Origin: Arthrobacter sp. MMS18-M83
Lineage (GTDB): Bacteria; Actinomycetota; Actinomycetes; Actinomycetales; Micrococcaceae
Length of the DNA: 64,000 nucleotides
Assembly: GCF_026683955.1 (NCBI RefSeq)
Contig: NZ_CP113343.1
Coordinates: 2,232,001-2,296,000, forward strand
Direction: 5' to 3'
Below the pieces are notes generated by a model. That model made no database searches. It was not told the DNA's origin and worked only from the letters and a program-made list of their open reading frames with translations. Both the position numbers and the translations under genes were made by a program. This document shows, in pieces, positions 25,102 through 32,918 of the stretch; the first letter of the stretch is position 1, and each line of letters begins with the position of its first letter.

Positions 25102-25476
25102 TTAGACGGCTACCTCAATGTATCCGTCCACAAGACGGGTGGCGTAGCTCGCGAGCCGCAGTTCGGGGTTGGTGAAGCATTCGCCGGTTTCGAGGTCGTA
25201 GACCTCTTTGTGAAGCGGTGAGGCGATGGTGGGACGGCTGCCCCGCGAACCGACAATCCCCCGTGCCATGACGTTGGAGAGGGTCGCGGGGTCCTGTTGG
25301 GACACCGCCAGGACTTCATTCGGCGTGGTGCGGAACAGTGCTACTTGCTTGCCTCCGACCAAGGCAGCTTCGCCCCACGCCGGTTCGAGCTCGTCGATTG
25401 CGCAGACGCGGTGCCAGCCGGACGCCGTCGGCGTGCCTTGCTGTTGTAGTTTTTCCCGATCCAGAATTGCGGTCAT
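25102..25476 (-). CDS. nirD: Nitrite reductase small subunit NirD
   Basis: A 124-residue Rieske-fold protein without the cluster ligands, typical of NirD: WHRVCAIDELEPAWGEAALV, QVALFRTTPNEVLAVS, IASPLHKEVYDLETGECFTN. With NirB it forms the NADH-dependent assimilatory nitrite reductase. It is read away from nirB, on the opposite strand, instead of following it; the 281-base gap must hold both promoters. An AGGGG ribosome site lies 6 bases before the ATG. A GGCCGGTTCC/GGAACCGGCC hairpin follows the gene at 25045-25075. Confidence 0.9.
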   Translation of the reverse strand: MTAILDREKLQQQGTPTASGWHRVCAIDELEPAWGEAALVGGKQVALFRTTPNEVLAVSQQDPATLSNVMARGIVGSRGSRPTIASPLHKEVYDLETGECFTNPELRLASYATRLVDGYIEVAV

Positions 25477-25650
25477 TTCAGCCCCTATCGCTTAGCCTGC
25501 CAATCCAGCGGATCGAATTCCGCCATCGGCACGGGCCGTTTGCGGCCACAGTTTCACGGTAGGCCGGTCATGTTTCGCCGGAATGCAATCAATGTGTCCT
25601 GCTCGTAAAGGAGACCTCACTCCACCGCAATCCTCACCGTGATGCGAAGG

Positions 25651-25688
25651 TTAAGCTTTCTGAAACAAAAGGGAAACTGATGCGAAAC
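25651..25688 (+). promoter_or_regulatory. Candidate GlnR box array upstream of nirB
   Basis: GAAAC occurs at 25662, 25673 and 25684, exactly 11 bases apart, with a weaker TTAAG at 25651. Actinobacterial GlnR sites are built from GTnAC/GAAAC half-sites at this period. Two GTTTC motifs at 25551 and 25572 point the other way, towards nirD. Nitrite reductase is a known GlnR target in other actinobacteria; binding here is an inference. Confidence 0.6.
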
Positions 25689-25757
25689 TGCCCGTCCGTA
25701 GTCTGAGGTGACAAGTCGCGGATGACACGGTTCTGCGGCACATGCGAAAGGCCGCCA

Positions 25758-28379
25758 GTGACCGGACACACTTCACCCTCAGAGAACCCGCGCCGAATTG
25801 TGGTCGCCGGTGGAGGCCCAGCGGCCCACCGATTCGCCGACGCCATGCACACCCGCGGTCTCGAGGGCTGGCACGTCACGGTCCTCACCGAGGAAGCCCA
25901 CCTCCCGTATGACCGGGTCACGCTGAGCAAGGCCCTCATCGATGTGGACCACGACCTCACGCTCGGCCAGGCCTCGATGTGGGACCACGATGCCTTGGAC
26001 CTGCGCACAGGCGAGCGAGTGGTCAAGATCAACGCCGAAGCCAAGTCGGTGGAAACCGCGGCCGGCAACAGCTACTCCTACGACGCCCTGGTGGTCGCGA
26101 CGGGTTCGAACGCCGCCCGCCTACCGATCCCCGGCGCCGAGCACACGCACGTTTACCGCACGCTCGAAGACGTGTGGGCCATCAACGATGCCATTACCCA
26201 GCTCACGGAGAAACTGGGACGCAAGGTCAAGGCGGTCACCATCGGCGGTGGTCTCCTCGGCCTCGAGTCGGCCGCCGGCACGGAGCAGTTGGGCGCCACC
26301 CCAATCGTCATCGACGGCGCGTCGTGGCTAATGGCCACACAGCTCGATGAAGGCGCCGGCCAAGCGCTGGGCCGCCTCATCAAGGACAAGGGCTTCGAGA
26401 TCCACGGCGGCGTGTTCCCGTCCGAAGTGTTGTCCGACGACGACGGCCAGGTCACCGGAGTCCTCATGGCCGACGGGCGCATCATCGACGCCGACATCGT
26501 GATCGTCGCAATCGGCGTCAGGCCGCGCGATGAACTGTTCCGTGCGGGAGATGGCGAGGAGCAGGTGTTCTCCCTTGGCCAGCGCGGCGGTGTTGTCATT
26601 TCCGACGGTTGCGAAACCGAGATCCCCGGCATCTTCGCGATCGGTGAGGTGGCGAACTTCGATGGCATGTGCCTGGGGCTCGTGGCTCCGGCGAACACGA
26701 TGGCCGAGATCGTGGCCGACCGGCTGCACGGCGGACAGGCGACCTTCCCCGGCTTCGACACCGCCACCAAGCTCAAGCTCTCCGGCGTGGACGTGGCCAG
26801 CTTCGGGGACGCGTTCGCCAGGACCGAGCACTCCCTGGAAATCGTCTACGCGGACCCGGCCCGGGGCGTGTACCAGAAGATCGTCACCACCGACGACGCC
26901 AAGACCCTGCTCGGCGGCATCTTCGTCGGCGACGCCACCCCCTACATGAGCCTGCGCCCCATGCTCGGCCGGGAACTGTCCGCCGAACCCGGCGCCTACC
27001 TCACCGCCGCAGGCGGCGGGGAAGCCCCCGAAACCGAGCTCCCGGACGACGCGATCCTGTGCTCGTGCAACAACGTGCCCGCCGGATCCATCCGGGACGC
27101 CATCAACGGCTGCGGCTCCTGCGAGGGCAACGCCCCCGTCCAGGAGCTGGGCGAACTGAAGACCTGCTCCCGGGCCGGCACCCAGTGCGGGTCCTGCGTG
27201 CCGATGCTCAAGAAGCTCCTCGAAGGGGAACTGAAGAAGTCCGGCATCGAGGTCTCCAAGGCCCTCTGCGAGCACTTCAGCCTCTCCCGCCAGGAACTCT
27301 TCGACGCCATCCGGGTCCTGGAACTGACCTCCTTCGAGGACATCCTGGCCAAATACGGCACCGGCGCGGGCTGTGACATCTGCAAACCCACCATCGCCTC
27401 CATCCTCGCCTCCCAGAACAGCGAATACGTCCTGGGCGCGGGCCGGGGCACCCTGCAGGACACCAACGACCGCGCCCTGGCCAACATGCAAAAAGACGGC
27501 ACCTACTCCGTGGTCCCGCGCATCCCGGGCGGTGAGATCACGCCGGACAAGCTCATGGTCATCGGCTCCGTAGCGAAGAAATACGGCCTGTACACGAAGA
27601 TCACCGGCGGGCAGCGCATTGACATGTTCGGCGCCCGCCTCGAGCAGCTCCCGGACATCTGGGCCGAGCTCATCGAGGCCGGCATGGAGTCCGGACAGGC
27701 CTACGGCAAGAGCCTACGCACCGTGAAATCCTGCGTCGGCTCCACGTGGTGCCGCTACGGCGTGCTCGACTCGGTCGGGATGGCCATCAAGCTCGAACTG
27801 CGCTACCGCGGTCTGCGCAGCCCGCACAAGCTCAAGCTCGGCGTCTCCGGCTGCGCCCGCGAATGCGCCGAAGCCCGCGGCAAGGACGTCGGCGTCATCG
27901 CCACCTCTGACGGCTGGAACCTCTACGTAGGCGGCAACGGCGGCGCGACCCCCGCTCACGCCCAGCTCCTCGCGGGCGGGCTAGACGATGAGACCCTGAT
28001 CAAATACATCGACCGATACTTCATGTACTACATCCGCACCGCCGACCGCCTCCAACGCACCGCGCGCTGGCAAGAAGAACTCGAAGGCGGCCTGGAGCAC
28101 GTGCGGCAGGTCGTCGTCGAGGACTCGCTCGGCATCGCCGAGGAGCTGGAGGCGGCCATCGCCGCCCACGTCGAAAACTACGAGGACGAGTGGGCCGCGA
28201 CGCTCAAGGACCCCGAACGGCTCCGCCGCTTCCGCTCCTTCGTCAACGCCCCCGACCAGAAAGACGAAGCCATTACCTTCGTCCCCGAACGCGGCCAGAT
28301 CCGCCCCGCCACCAACGAGGAAAAGGGCGGCGTCCTCATTTCTTCCCCGAGCATCCCCATCCGCGGAAGCGAAGACTAA
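25758..28379 (+). CDS. nirB: Nitrite reductase large subunit NirB (NADH, siroheme)
   Basis: Reduces nitrite to ammonium in the cytoplasm. Domains in order: FAD/NAD(P) reductase with RRIVVAGGGPAAHRFADAMH and VTIGGGLLGLESAAG (to about 320), a BFD-like [2Fe-2S] domain with CSCNNV and CGSC, a second Cys cluster CDICKP, then the siroheme/[4Fe-4S] reductase domain with SCVGSTWCRYG and SGCARECAEA. The protein is 873 residues from GTG 25758, chosen because GAAAGG lies 7 bases upstream; ATG 25722 is a weaker alternative. Codon use in the second half is markedly C/G-ending. Confidence 0.92.
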   Translation: MTGHTSPSENPRRIVVAGGGPAAHRFADAMHTRGLEGWHVTVLTEEAHLPYDRVTLSKALIDVDHDLTLGQASMWDHDALDLRTGERVVKINAEAKSVETAAGNSYSYDALVVATGSNAARLPIPGAEHTHVYRTLEDVWAINDAITQLTEKLGRKVKAVTIGGGLLGLESAAGTEQLGATPIVIDGASWLMATQLDEGAGQALGRLIKDKGFEIHGGVFPSEVLSDDDGQVTGVLMADGRIIDADIVIVAIGVRPRDELFRAGDGEEQVFSLGQRGGVVISDGCETEIPGIFAIGEVANFDGMCLGLVAPANTMAEIVADRLHGGQATFPGFDTATKLKLSGVDVASFGDAFARTEHSLEIVYADPARGVYQKIVTTDDAKTLLGGIFVGDATPYMSLRPMLGRELSAEPGAYLTAAGGGEAPETELPDDAILCSCNNVPAGSIRDAINGCGSCEGNAPVQELGELKTCSRAGTQCGSCVPMLKKLLEGELKKSGIEVSKALCEHFSLSRQELFDAIRVLELTSFEDILAKYGTGAGCDICKPTIASILASQNSEYVLGAGRGTLQDTNDRALANMQKDGTYSVVPRIPGGEITPDKLMVIGSVAKKYGLYTKITGGQRIDMFGARLEQLPDIWAELIEAGMESGQAYGKSLRTVKSCVGSTWCRYGVLDSVGMAIKLELRYRGLRSPHKLKLGVSGCARECAEARGKDVGVIATSDGWNLYVGGNGGATPAHAQLLAGGLDDETLIKYIDRYFMYYIRTADRLQRTARWQEELEGGLEHVRQVVVEDSLGIAEELEAAIAAHVENYEDEWAATLKDPERLRRFRSFVNAPDQKDEAITFVPERGQIRPATNEEKGGVLISSPSIPIRGSED

Positions 28380-28399
28380 GAACGCACCTCGACGGCGAG

Positions 28400-29005
28400 C
28401 TACGGGGACGGCGAGTGGTCACTACGGGTTCCGACCACGCCGCCCAGTAGTTCGCCGTCGGCGTTTTCCAGGAGGGCAGTCAGGCGCTCGACCTGCTCGG
28501 CCAGCCGGCGAATCTCCTGCTTCATGGGCTCCTCAGCCACAGTCGCGGCGGCGGCCGCTCCGGACGAAACCTGTTCGACGAGCCAGGACGCAACAGAGGC
28601 AGTGGTGATGGTGACCATCGCCCACCAGATTGCATCGCCGAAGTTGGTGATGTTGGCGCCAGCTGCGTTCTCTTCCGCGTCAAGCACGGCCAGCGCACCG
28701 CAGTACGTCAGGAGGGCGGCGGAGCCGAGCACGAATGTGAGAATGCGGCCACGCATGGCGTTCCCGGCCGTGCGATGGAGCAGCTTCAGAAGTGTTACGA
28801 GCCGCAATAGCCTCAGCGGTCGCAGAACCGGGAGTGCGAGAATCAGCAACTCGTGGAGGTTCCGTATGAACCATTGGCCGCGACGCCGGGCCAACAGGAG
28901 GCACATGGCGTAGTCCAGGGCAAACACCAGCCAGGTGACCGCCACGGCTGCCTCCCAGCAAACGTTCACCTCCCAGTAACCGGTACTGGCTAGGATCGAA
29001 CCCAT
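28400..29005 (-). pseudogene. Voltage-gated-type ion channel gene with pore deleted
   Basis: The frame reads as an actinobacterial six-helix potassium-channel-like protein: FALDYAMCLLLARRRGQWFI, LPVLRPLRLLRLVTLLKLL (S4) and NFGDAIWWAMVTITT, the pore helix. The next residues should be the filter GYGD and helix S6, but the text jumps to ASVASWLVEQV, the usual sequence after S6. About 30 codons are gone in frame. The first helix is missing too, the N-terminus starting at the uppP promoter. The coiled-coil tail QEIRRLAEQVERLTALLEN is intact. It cannot conduct ions as encoded. Confidence 0.7.
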
Positions 29006-29882
29006 GATTAATATGATCCAGGCCATCGTCATGGGCCTGCTGCAGGGAATCACCGAACTCTTCCCGATTTCCAGCCTCGGCCACAGCGTCATTTTGCCCA
29101 AACTATTCGGTTGGGGCCTGGACCAGAAGGCACCTGAGTTCCTGAACTTCCTCATAGCCACCCACCTGGCTACAGCAATTGTGCTGTTTTTCTTCTTCCT
29201 CCGGGACTGGATTGAAATCGCCAAGGGACTTGGCCGTTCCATCCGGGACAGAAAGATTGCTCCCTCGGATACCTACGCGAAGCTCGGCTGGCTCCTGGTG
29301 GTTGGAACCGTGCCGGCCGGAATCATCGGCCTGGTTTTGGAAAAGCCCATCCGGAACCTCTTTGGTTCCCCGCTGATCGCAGCGGCATTCTTGGTGGTCA
29401 ACGGGCTTGTGCTTTTTGCGGCGGAACGCCTGCGGACCCGGGACAGCCGCCGCGCTGCAGCGCAACCGGTGACTGCAACCGCTTCCGACGCCGAAATCGC
29501 CACCCTGTCTTGGAAACGCGCCTTGGGAATCGGCTCCGCCCAAGCAGCTGCCCTGATCCCGGGCATCTCCCGTTCCGGTGCGTCGATGGCAGGCGGTTTG
29601 CTGTCCGGATTGAACAACGAAAACGCCGCGAGGTTCAGCTTCCTGCTCGCAACACCGATCATTGGCGCGGCCGCCGTGCTCAAGCTTCCTGAACTCTTCA
29701 CGCCGGCCATGGCCGACGAGCGCGGCGTGTTCCTGGTGGGGGCGCTGTGCGCGGGTGTCGCCGCCTGGTTCGCCACCAAGTTCCTGCTTCGTTTCTTTGA
29801 GACTCGAACCCTCACGCCGTTCGCCATTTACTCGGTGGTCGGCGGAGCGATCTACTTCATCTTGATGCTCGTCATGGGATAG
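29004..29882 (+). CDS. uppP: Undecaprenyl-diphosphatase
   Basis: A 292-residue membrane enzyme that recycles the lipid carrier of cell-wall synthesis and gives bacitracin resistance. Signature motifs ELFPISSLGHSVILP and LIPGISRSGASMAGGL are present, with about eight hydrophobic helices. The active-site Glu, Ser and Arg are kept. The start ATG overlaps the damaged channel gene on the other strand by two bases, so promoter and coding regions of the two overlap. Confidence 0.93.
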   Translation: MINMIQAIVMGLLQGITELFPISSLGHSVILPKLFGWGLDQKAPEFLNFLIATHLATAIVLFFFFLRDWIEIAKGLGRSIRDRKIAPSDTYAKLGWLLVVGTVPAGIIGLVLEKPIRNLFGSPLIAAAFLVVNGLVLFAAERLRTRDSRRAAAQPVTATASDAEIATLSWKRALGIGSAQAAALIPGISRSGASMAGGLLSGLNNENAARFSFLLATPIIGAAAVLKLPELFTPAMADERGVFLVGALCAGVAAWFATKFLLRFFETRTLTPFAIYSVVGGAIYFILMLVMG

Positions 29883-29993
29883 GACCCACCAAAGGCATTG
29901 AAACTGTCAGAGGCCCCGCATAGGGTTTTGTCTGTCTCCACCACCCACTCATGAAACCGCTGCAACAGCCGCGGCAACAACACAGGAGCAAAC

Positions 29994-30773
29994 ATGCCTA
30001 CACCTGACATCACCCCCGGCGCACCTTGCTGGATCGACCTGATGACCTCGGACCCGGAGAAGGCAAAGTCCTTTTACAACACGCTCTTCGGCTGGACCTA
30101 CGAGACCGGGGACCAGGAAAAGTACGGCGGCTACATCACGGCCTCGAAGGACGGCAAGATGGTGGCCGGGATCATGCAGAAGCAGGAAGATATGGCACAG
30201 ATGCCCGATGTCTGGTCCACCTACCTGCGCACTGACGACATCAAGGCCACCACTGAAGCGACTGTCGCCAACGGCGGCCAGATCTACTTGGAACCCATGG
30301 AAGTTCCGGACCAGGGAACCATGGCAATGTACGCGGATTCCTCCGGAGCAGCCATCGGCGCCTGGCAGTTCGGCGAGATGAAGGGCTACCAACTCGCTGC
30401 CGAAACGGGAGCACCCGCTTGGCACGAGCTCTTCGCCAAGGAATACGACTCTGCTGTTTCCTTCTACCAAAACGTCTTCGGCTGGGAAACCACCGTTGTG
30501 GGCGACACCCCGGAGTTCCGGTACACCACGCTCGGCGCGGGCGACGACTCCAAGGCGGGCATCATGGATGCCTCCGGTTTCTTGCCTGCCGAGGTGCCGT
30601 CCTACTGGGGCGTCTATTTCGCTGTGGACAAGGTCGATACCACTATCGAGCAGGCCGTCTCCCTGGGCGCTACCGTCGTCCAGGCAGCTGAGGACACTCC
30701 CTACGGCCGCATGGCCACCCTGACCGATCCGACGGGTGCGATCTTCAAACTCATCGAAAACCAGGCTTCATAA
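29994..30773 (+). CDS. Two-domain VOC family protein
   Basis: A 259-residue protein of two tandem glyoxalase/bleomycin-resistance-type domains. Each starts with a similar strand-helix (PCWIDLMTSDPEKAKSFYNT and PAWHELFAKEYDSAVSFYQN) leading to LFGW or VFGW and ending in a PTGAIFKL-type strand. Relatives include the CFP-30B-like proteins of mycobacteria. The metal-binding residues of true glyoxalase I are not all present, so the activity is unknown. AGGAG precedes the ATG. Confidence 0.88.
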   Translation: MPTPDITPGAPCWIDLMTSDPEKAKSFYNTLFGWTYETGDQEKYGGYITASKDGKMVAGIMQKQEDMAQMPDVWSTYLRTDDIKATTEATVANGGQIYLEPMEVPDQGTMAMYADSSGAAIGAWQFGEMKGYQLAAETGAPAWHELFAKEYDSAVSFYQNVFGWETTVVGDTPEFRYTTLGAGDDSKAGIMDASGFLPAEVPSYWGVYFAVDKVDTTIEQAVSLGATVVQAAEDTPYGRMATLTDPTGAIFKLIENQAS

Positions 30774-30791
30774 ACCCCCACCACCACGGAT

Positions 30792-30876
30792 GAGCATGCT
30801 CTCCCCCGGCCTTGGCGAATGGACATATTGGGATTATGTCCACTCGTAGGATCGGGCGGGGAGCATGCTCGTTTTG
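30792..30876. repeat. Nested hairpin with repeated GAGCATGCTC decamers
   Basis: GAGCATGCTC-T-CCCC (30792-30806) pairs with GGGGAGCATGCTC (30858-30870); inside lies a second hairpin, TGGACATA (30820-30827) with TATGTCCA (30835-30842). A further variant GAACATGCTC follows at 30884-30893, and TTTT or ATTTTTG comes after each copy. It separates convergent genes, so it may terminate both, but the architecture is that of a repeat element. Confidence 0.75.
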
Positions 30877-30891
30877 CTTGGTGGAACATGC

Positions 30892-32859
30892 TCATTTTTG
30901 CAGGGGTAGGCCGAGTATGTCCCTGGCGATTTCGTCCGCGTCGCGGAGGGTCCGCTGGCCGCTGCGGTAGGCACGACCTTCGGAAGGCCGGGCTTCGGCG
31001 GCGATGGCCGTCCCCCATTGGGCGGAGGAAAGTTGCAGGCCCAGGGCGTACATCCCGGGGGTCAGCGAACCGTTGGCACCCACCAGGCGATAGGGGTGCG
31101 CCTGGACATCCAACCCGGAGGTCTGCACCGGTATTCCTTCAGCCGACATCATGACCTTGGGCCGCACCAATCCGTCGGCGAGCAATTGCCGAAGCAACGG
31201 AGAAACACTCGCGCCCACCCTGTTCGCCGGGGACATGGCCTCAATCAGTGTCCTCGCTTCCGCGGCGTCGTCGTGCACCCAAGCCGATACCGCACGGAAG
31301 ACCCCCCTGCCACGGTCAACGTTGAATCGCGGATCCGGGCCCACGAAACTCACGACGCCGGCACGCGCCAAAGCGGCCAACTGTTCGGCACGCACGGCGG
31401 GCGGACCGCTCGCGAGCCCCTCGACGAAGGACTCGAACCAGCCCCGAAGTTCGCCCACCCACGATTCGTCCGTGATGCCACCGTCGGCAACGGCACTCTT
31501 CAGAATGGCCCTTCCTGTGTGCAAGGCACCGATGGCCATCTTCACGGGATCCGTCTCTCCCAGCGCGGAGCGGTGCGCGTCGTCGTCCAGATAGTCCACG
31601 ACGGCGGCGTCGAGTTCCTTCCTGGACGCAAAGGAACGCGCGGCCAACGGCGCCGCGAGGCCCAGAAGGTCAAGGCGGCGCGACGCTGCAACGTGGGTAG
31701 CAACTAGCTCTGCAACCTGGTTTTCCCACCGCCCGGTGGCATGCGCATGCGGCTGCAACAGGTCCTCGAGGGCAGCCAGGAATTCCGTCGCTTCGAGAAC
31801 GGCCACGGGTTCCGAAACAACCAAAGTGGAGTAATAAGCCCACAAGGCATCGCGATGCAGGAGGGGCCAAAGATCGTGGTCGAAGCCAGGTTGGATTCCC
31901 GCCGCGGCGAAGCGCTCTATCGCGCCTTCCGTCAAGTACCGCAAGCGCACCGACTTCGGGTAGTAGCCGTCCAAGCCGGCCTTGGCCCGGTACGGAGTGC
32001 CACGCCTGGATGCCGCGATGATCTTCGGTTCCCGGCCCGAGGGCAAGTACTTGAGCTTCCCGGGGAGACCGTCGCCAGCCGCCACGAACTGTCCGCCGCG
32101 GCCTTCCGTCAACTGGCCCATGACGTCAAAGAAGTTCAGGCCCATGCCCCGTACCAGGACCGTCTCATTGTCCGGAACCAAAGCCCAGTCGACGTCGGCA
32201 GGAGCGGCCGGCGGGAAGTACAGCAGCCCGAGCTCCCCCGCCGCCTCCCTGAACGAACGCTGCTCCGGGTTGAGCCGGGACTCAAGGTGCCCCAGCGCAA
32301 GGACGAGGGAATCGACGGTGAGGCGACCGCCGTCGTCGAGTTCGACGTCGAATCTTCCGCCCGCGGGACCGCCCGGCAGGGGACGCGCTGCCACAGCGTG
32401 GCACCTGTGGAAAGCGATCTCGACGCCGGCAGGGACACGTTCCAGCAATTCCTCCAACGTTGAGCGCAAATACCGTCCATAGAGGGCACGGCTTGGAAAG
32501 TCGTGGGAGGCGAGGATGGCAAGTTCGGCCTGTTCCTCGGCACTCAGTCCGGCGCCGGCGGACGCACGCTTTTCCGAGCGCCATTGCTCGAAAGATCCCC
32601 CGGCCAAGGGCGGCGCGAGCTGCTCGTCCTCGGGAATCAGGGTGGGGTAGAACGACTGCGTGTTCATGAGGTAAAGGCGGGACTGTTCGGGCGGCCAGAC
32701 GTGTCCGGGACCGGCCGGATAGGGGTCTACGACGTCGATATGCAGGGAACGGGCTTCCGTTTCCGTCGCGGCCCAATTGGCGAGCAATCGCTCAAGCACA
32801 CTGGTGCCGCGAGGACCTGCCCCGATCAGCCCCACCCGAATGTTCTGCGATTTACCCAC
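30892..32859 (-). CDS. FAD/NAD(P)-binding domain protein
   Basis: A 655-residue flavoprotein of the NAD_binding_9 type. The dinucleotide loop is VGLIGAGPRGTSVLERLLAN near the N-terminus, followed by DVVDPYPAGPGHVW and YLMNTQSFYPTLIPED; later GMGLNFFDVMGQLTEGRGG is typical. These proteins are usually annotated as FAD-NAD(P)-binding or hydroxyacylglutathione-like oxidoreductases of unknown substrate. The GTG at 32859 follows a TAGGCT box by 5 bases, so the message is probably leaderless. It is divergent from the prolyl oligopeptidase, with 59 bases between starts. Confidence 0.8.
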   Translation of the reverse strand: MGKSQNIRVGLIGAGPRGTSVLERLLANWAATETEARSLHIDVVDPYPAGPGHVWPPEQSRLYLMNTQSFYPTLIPEDEQLAPPLAGGSFEQWRSEKRASAGAGLSAEEQAELAILASHDFPSRALYGRYLRSTLEELLERVPAGVEIAFHRCHAVAARPLPGGPAGGRFDVELDDGGRLTVDSLVLALGHLESRLNPEQRSFREAAGELGLLYFPPAAPADVDWALVPDNETVLVRGMGLNFFDVMGQLTEGRGGQFVAAGDGLPGKLKYLPSGREPKIIAASRRGTPYRAKAGLDGYYPKSVRLRYLTEGAIERFAAAGIQPGFDHDLWPLLHRDALWAYYSTLVVSEPVAVLEATEFLAALEDLLQPHAHATGRWENQVAELVATHVAASRRLDLLGLAAPLAARSFASRKELDAAVVDYLDDDAHRSALGETDPVKMAIGALHTGRAILKSAVADGGITDESWVGELRGWFESFVEGLASGPPAVRAEQLAALARAGVVSFVGPDPRFNVDRGRGVFRAVSAWVHDDAAEARTLIEAMSPANRVGASVSPLLRQLLADGLVRPKVMMSAEGIPVQTSGLDVQAHPYRLVGANGSLTPGMYALGLQLSSAQWGTAIAAEARPSEGRAYRSGQRTLRDADEIARDILGLPLQK

Positions 32860-32864
32860 GCCCA

Positions 32865-32870
32865 AGCCTA
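32865..32870 (-). promoter_or_regulatory. Leaderless -10 box for FAD protein
   Basis: TAGGCT on the minus strand, 5 bases before GTG 32859; it lies 38 bases from the opposing box at 32908. Confidence 0.45.
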
Positions 32871-32907
32871 ACTTCTTGTGACTTGCTTCCTTCTCAGACA
32901 GTCGCCC

Positions 32908-32913
32908 TAGGAT
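32908..32913 (+). promoter_or_regulatory. Leaderless -10 box for prolyl oligopeptidase
   Basis: TAGGAT ends 5 bases before ATG 32919. Confidence 0.5.
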
Positions 32914-32918
32914 GAGGG

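Noticed and set aside
26328..27491. 387-residue open frame antisense to nirB
   Set aside because: High-GC third-position shadow; the sequence is Gly/Ala/Val-rich without motifs or ribosome site, and nirB on the other strand is certain.
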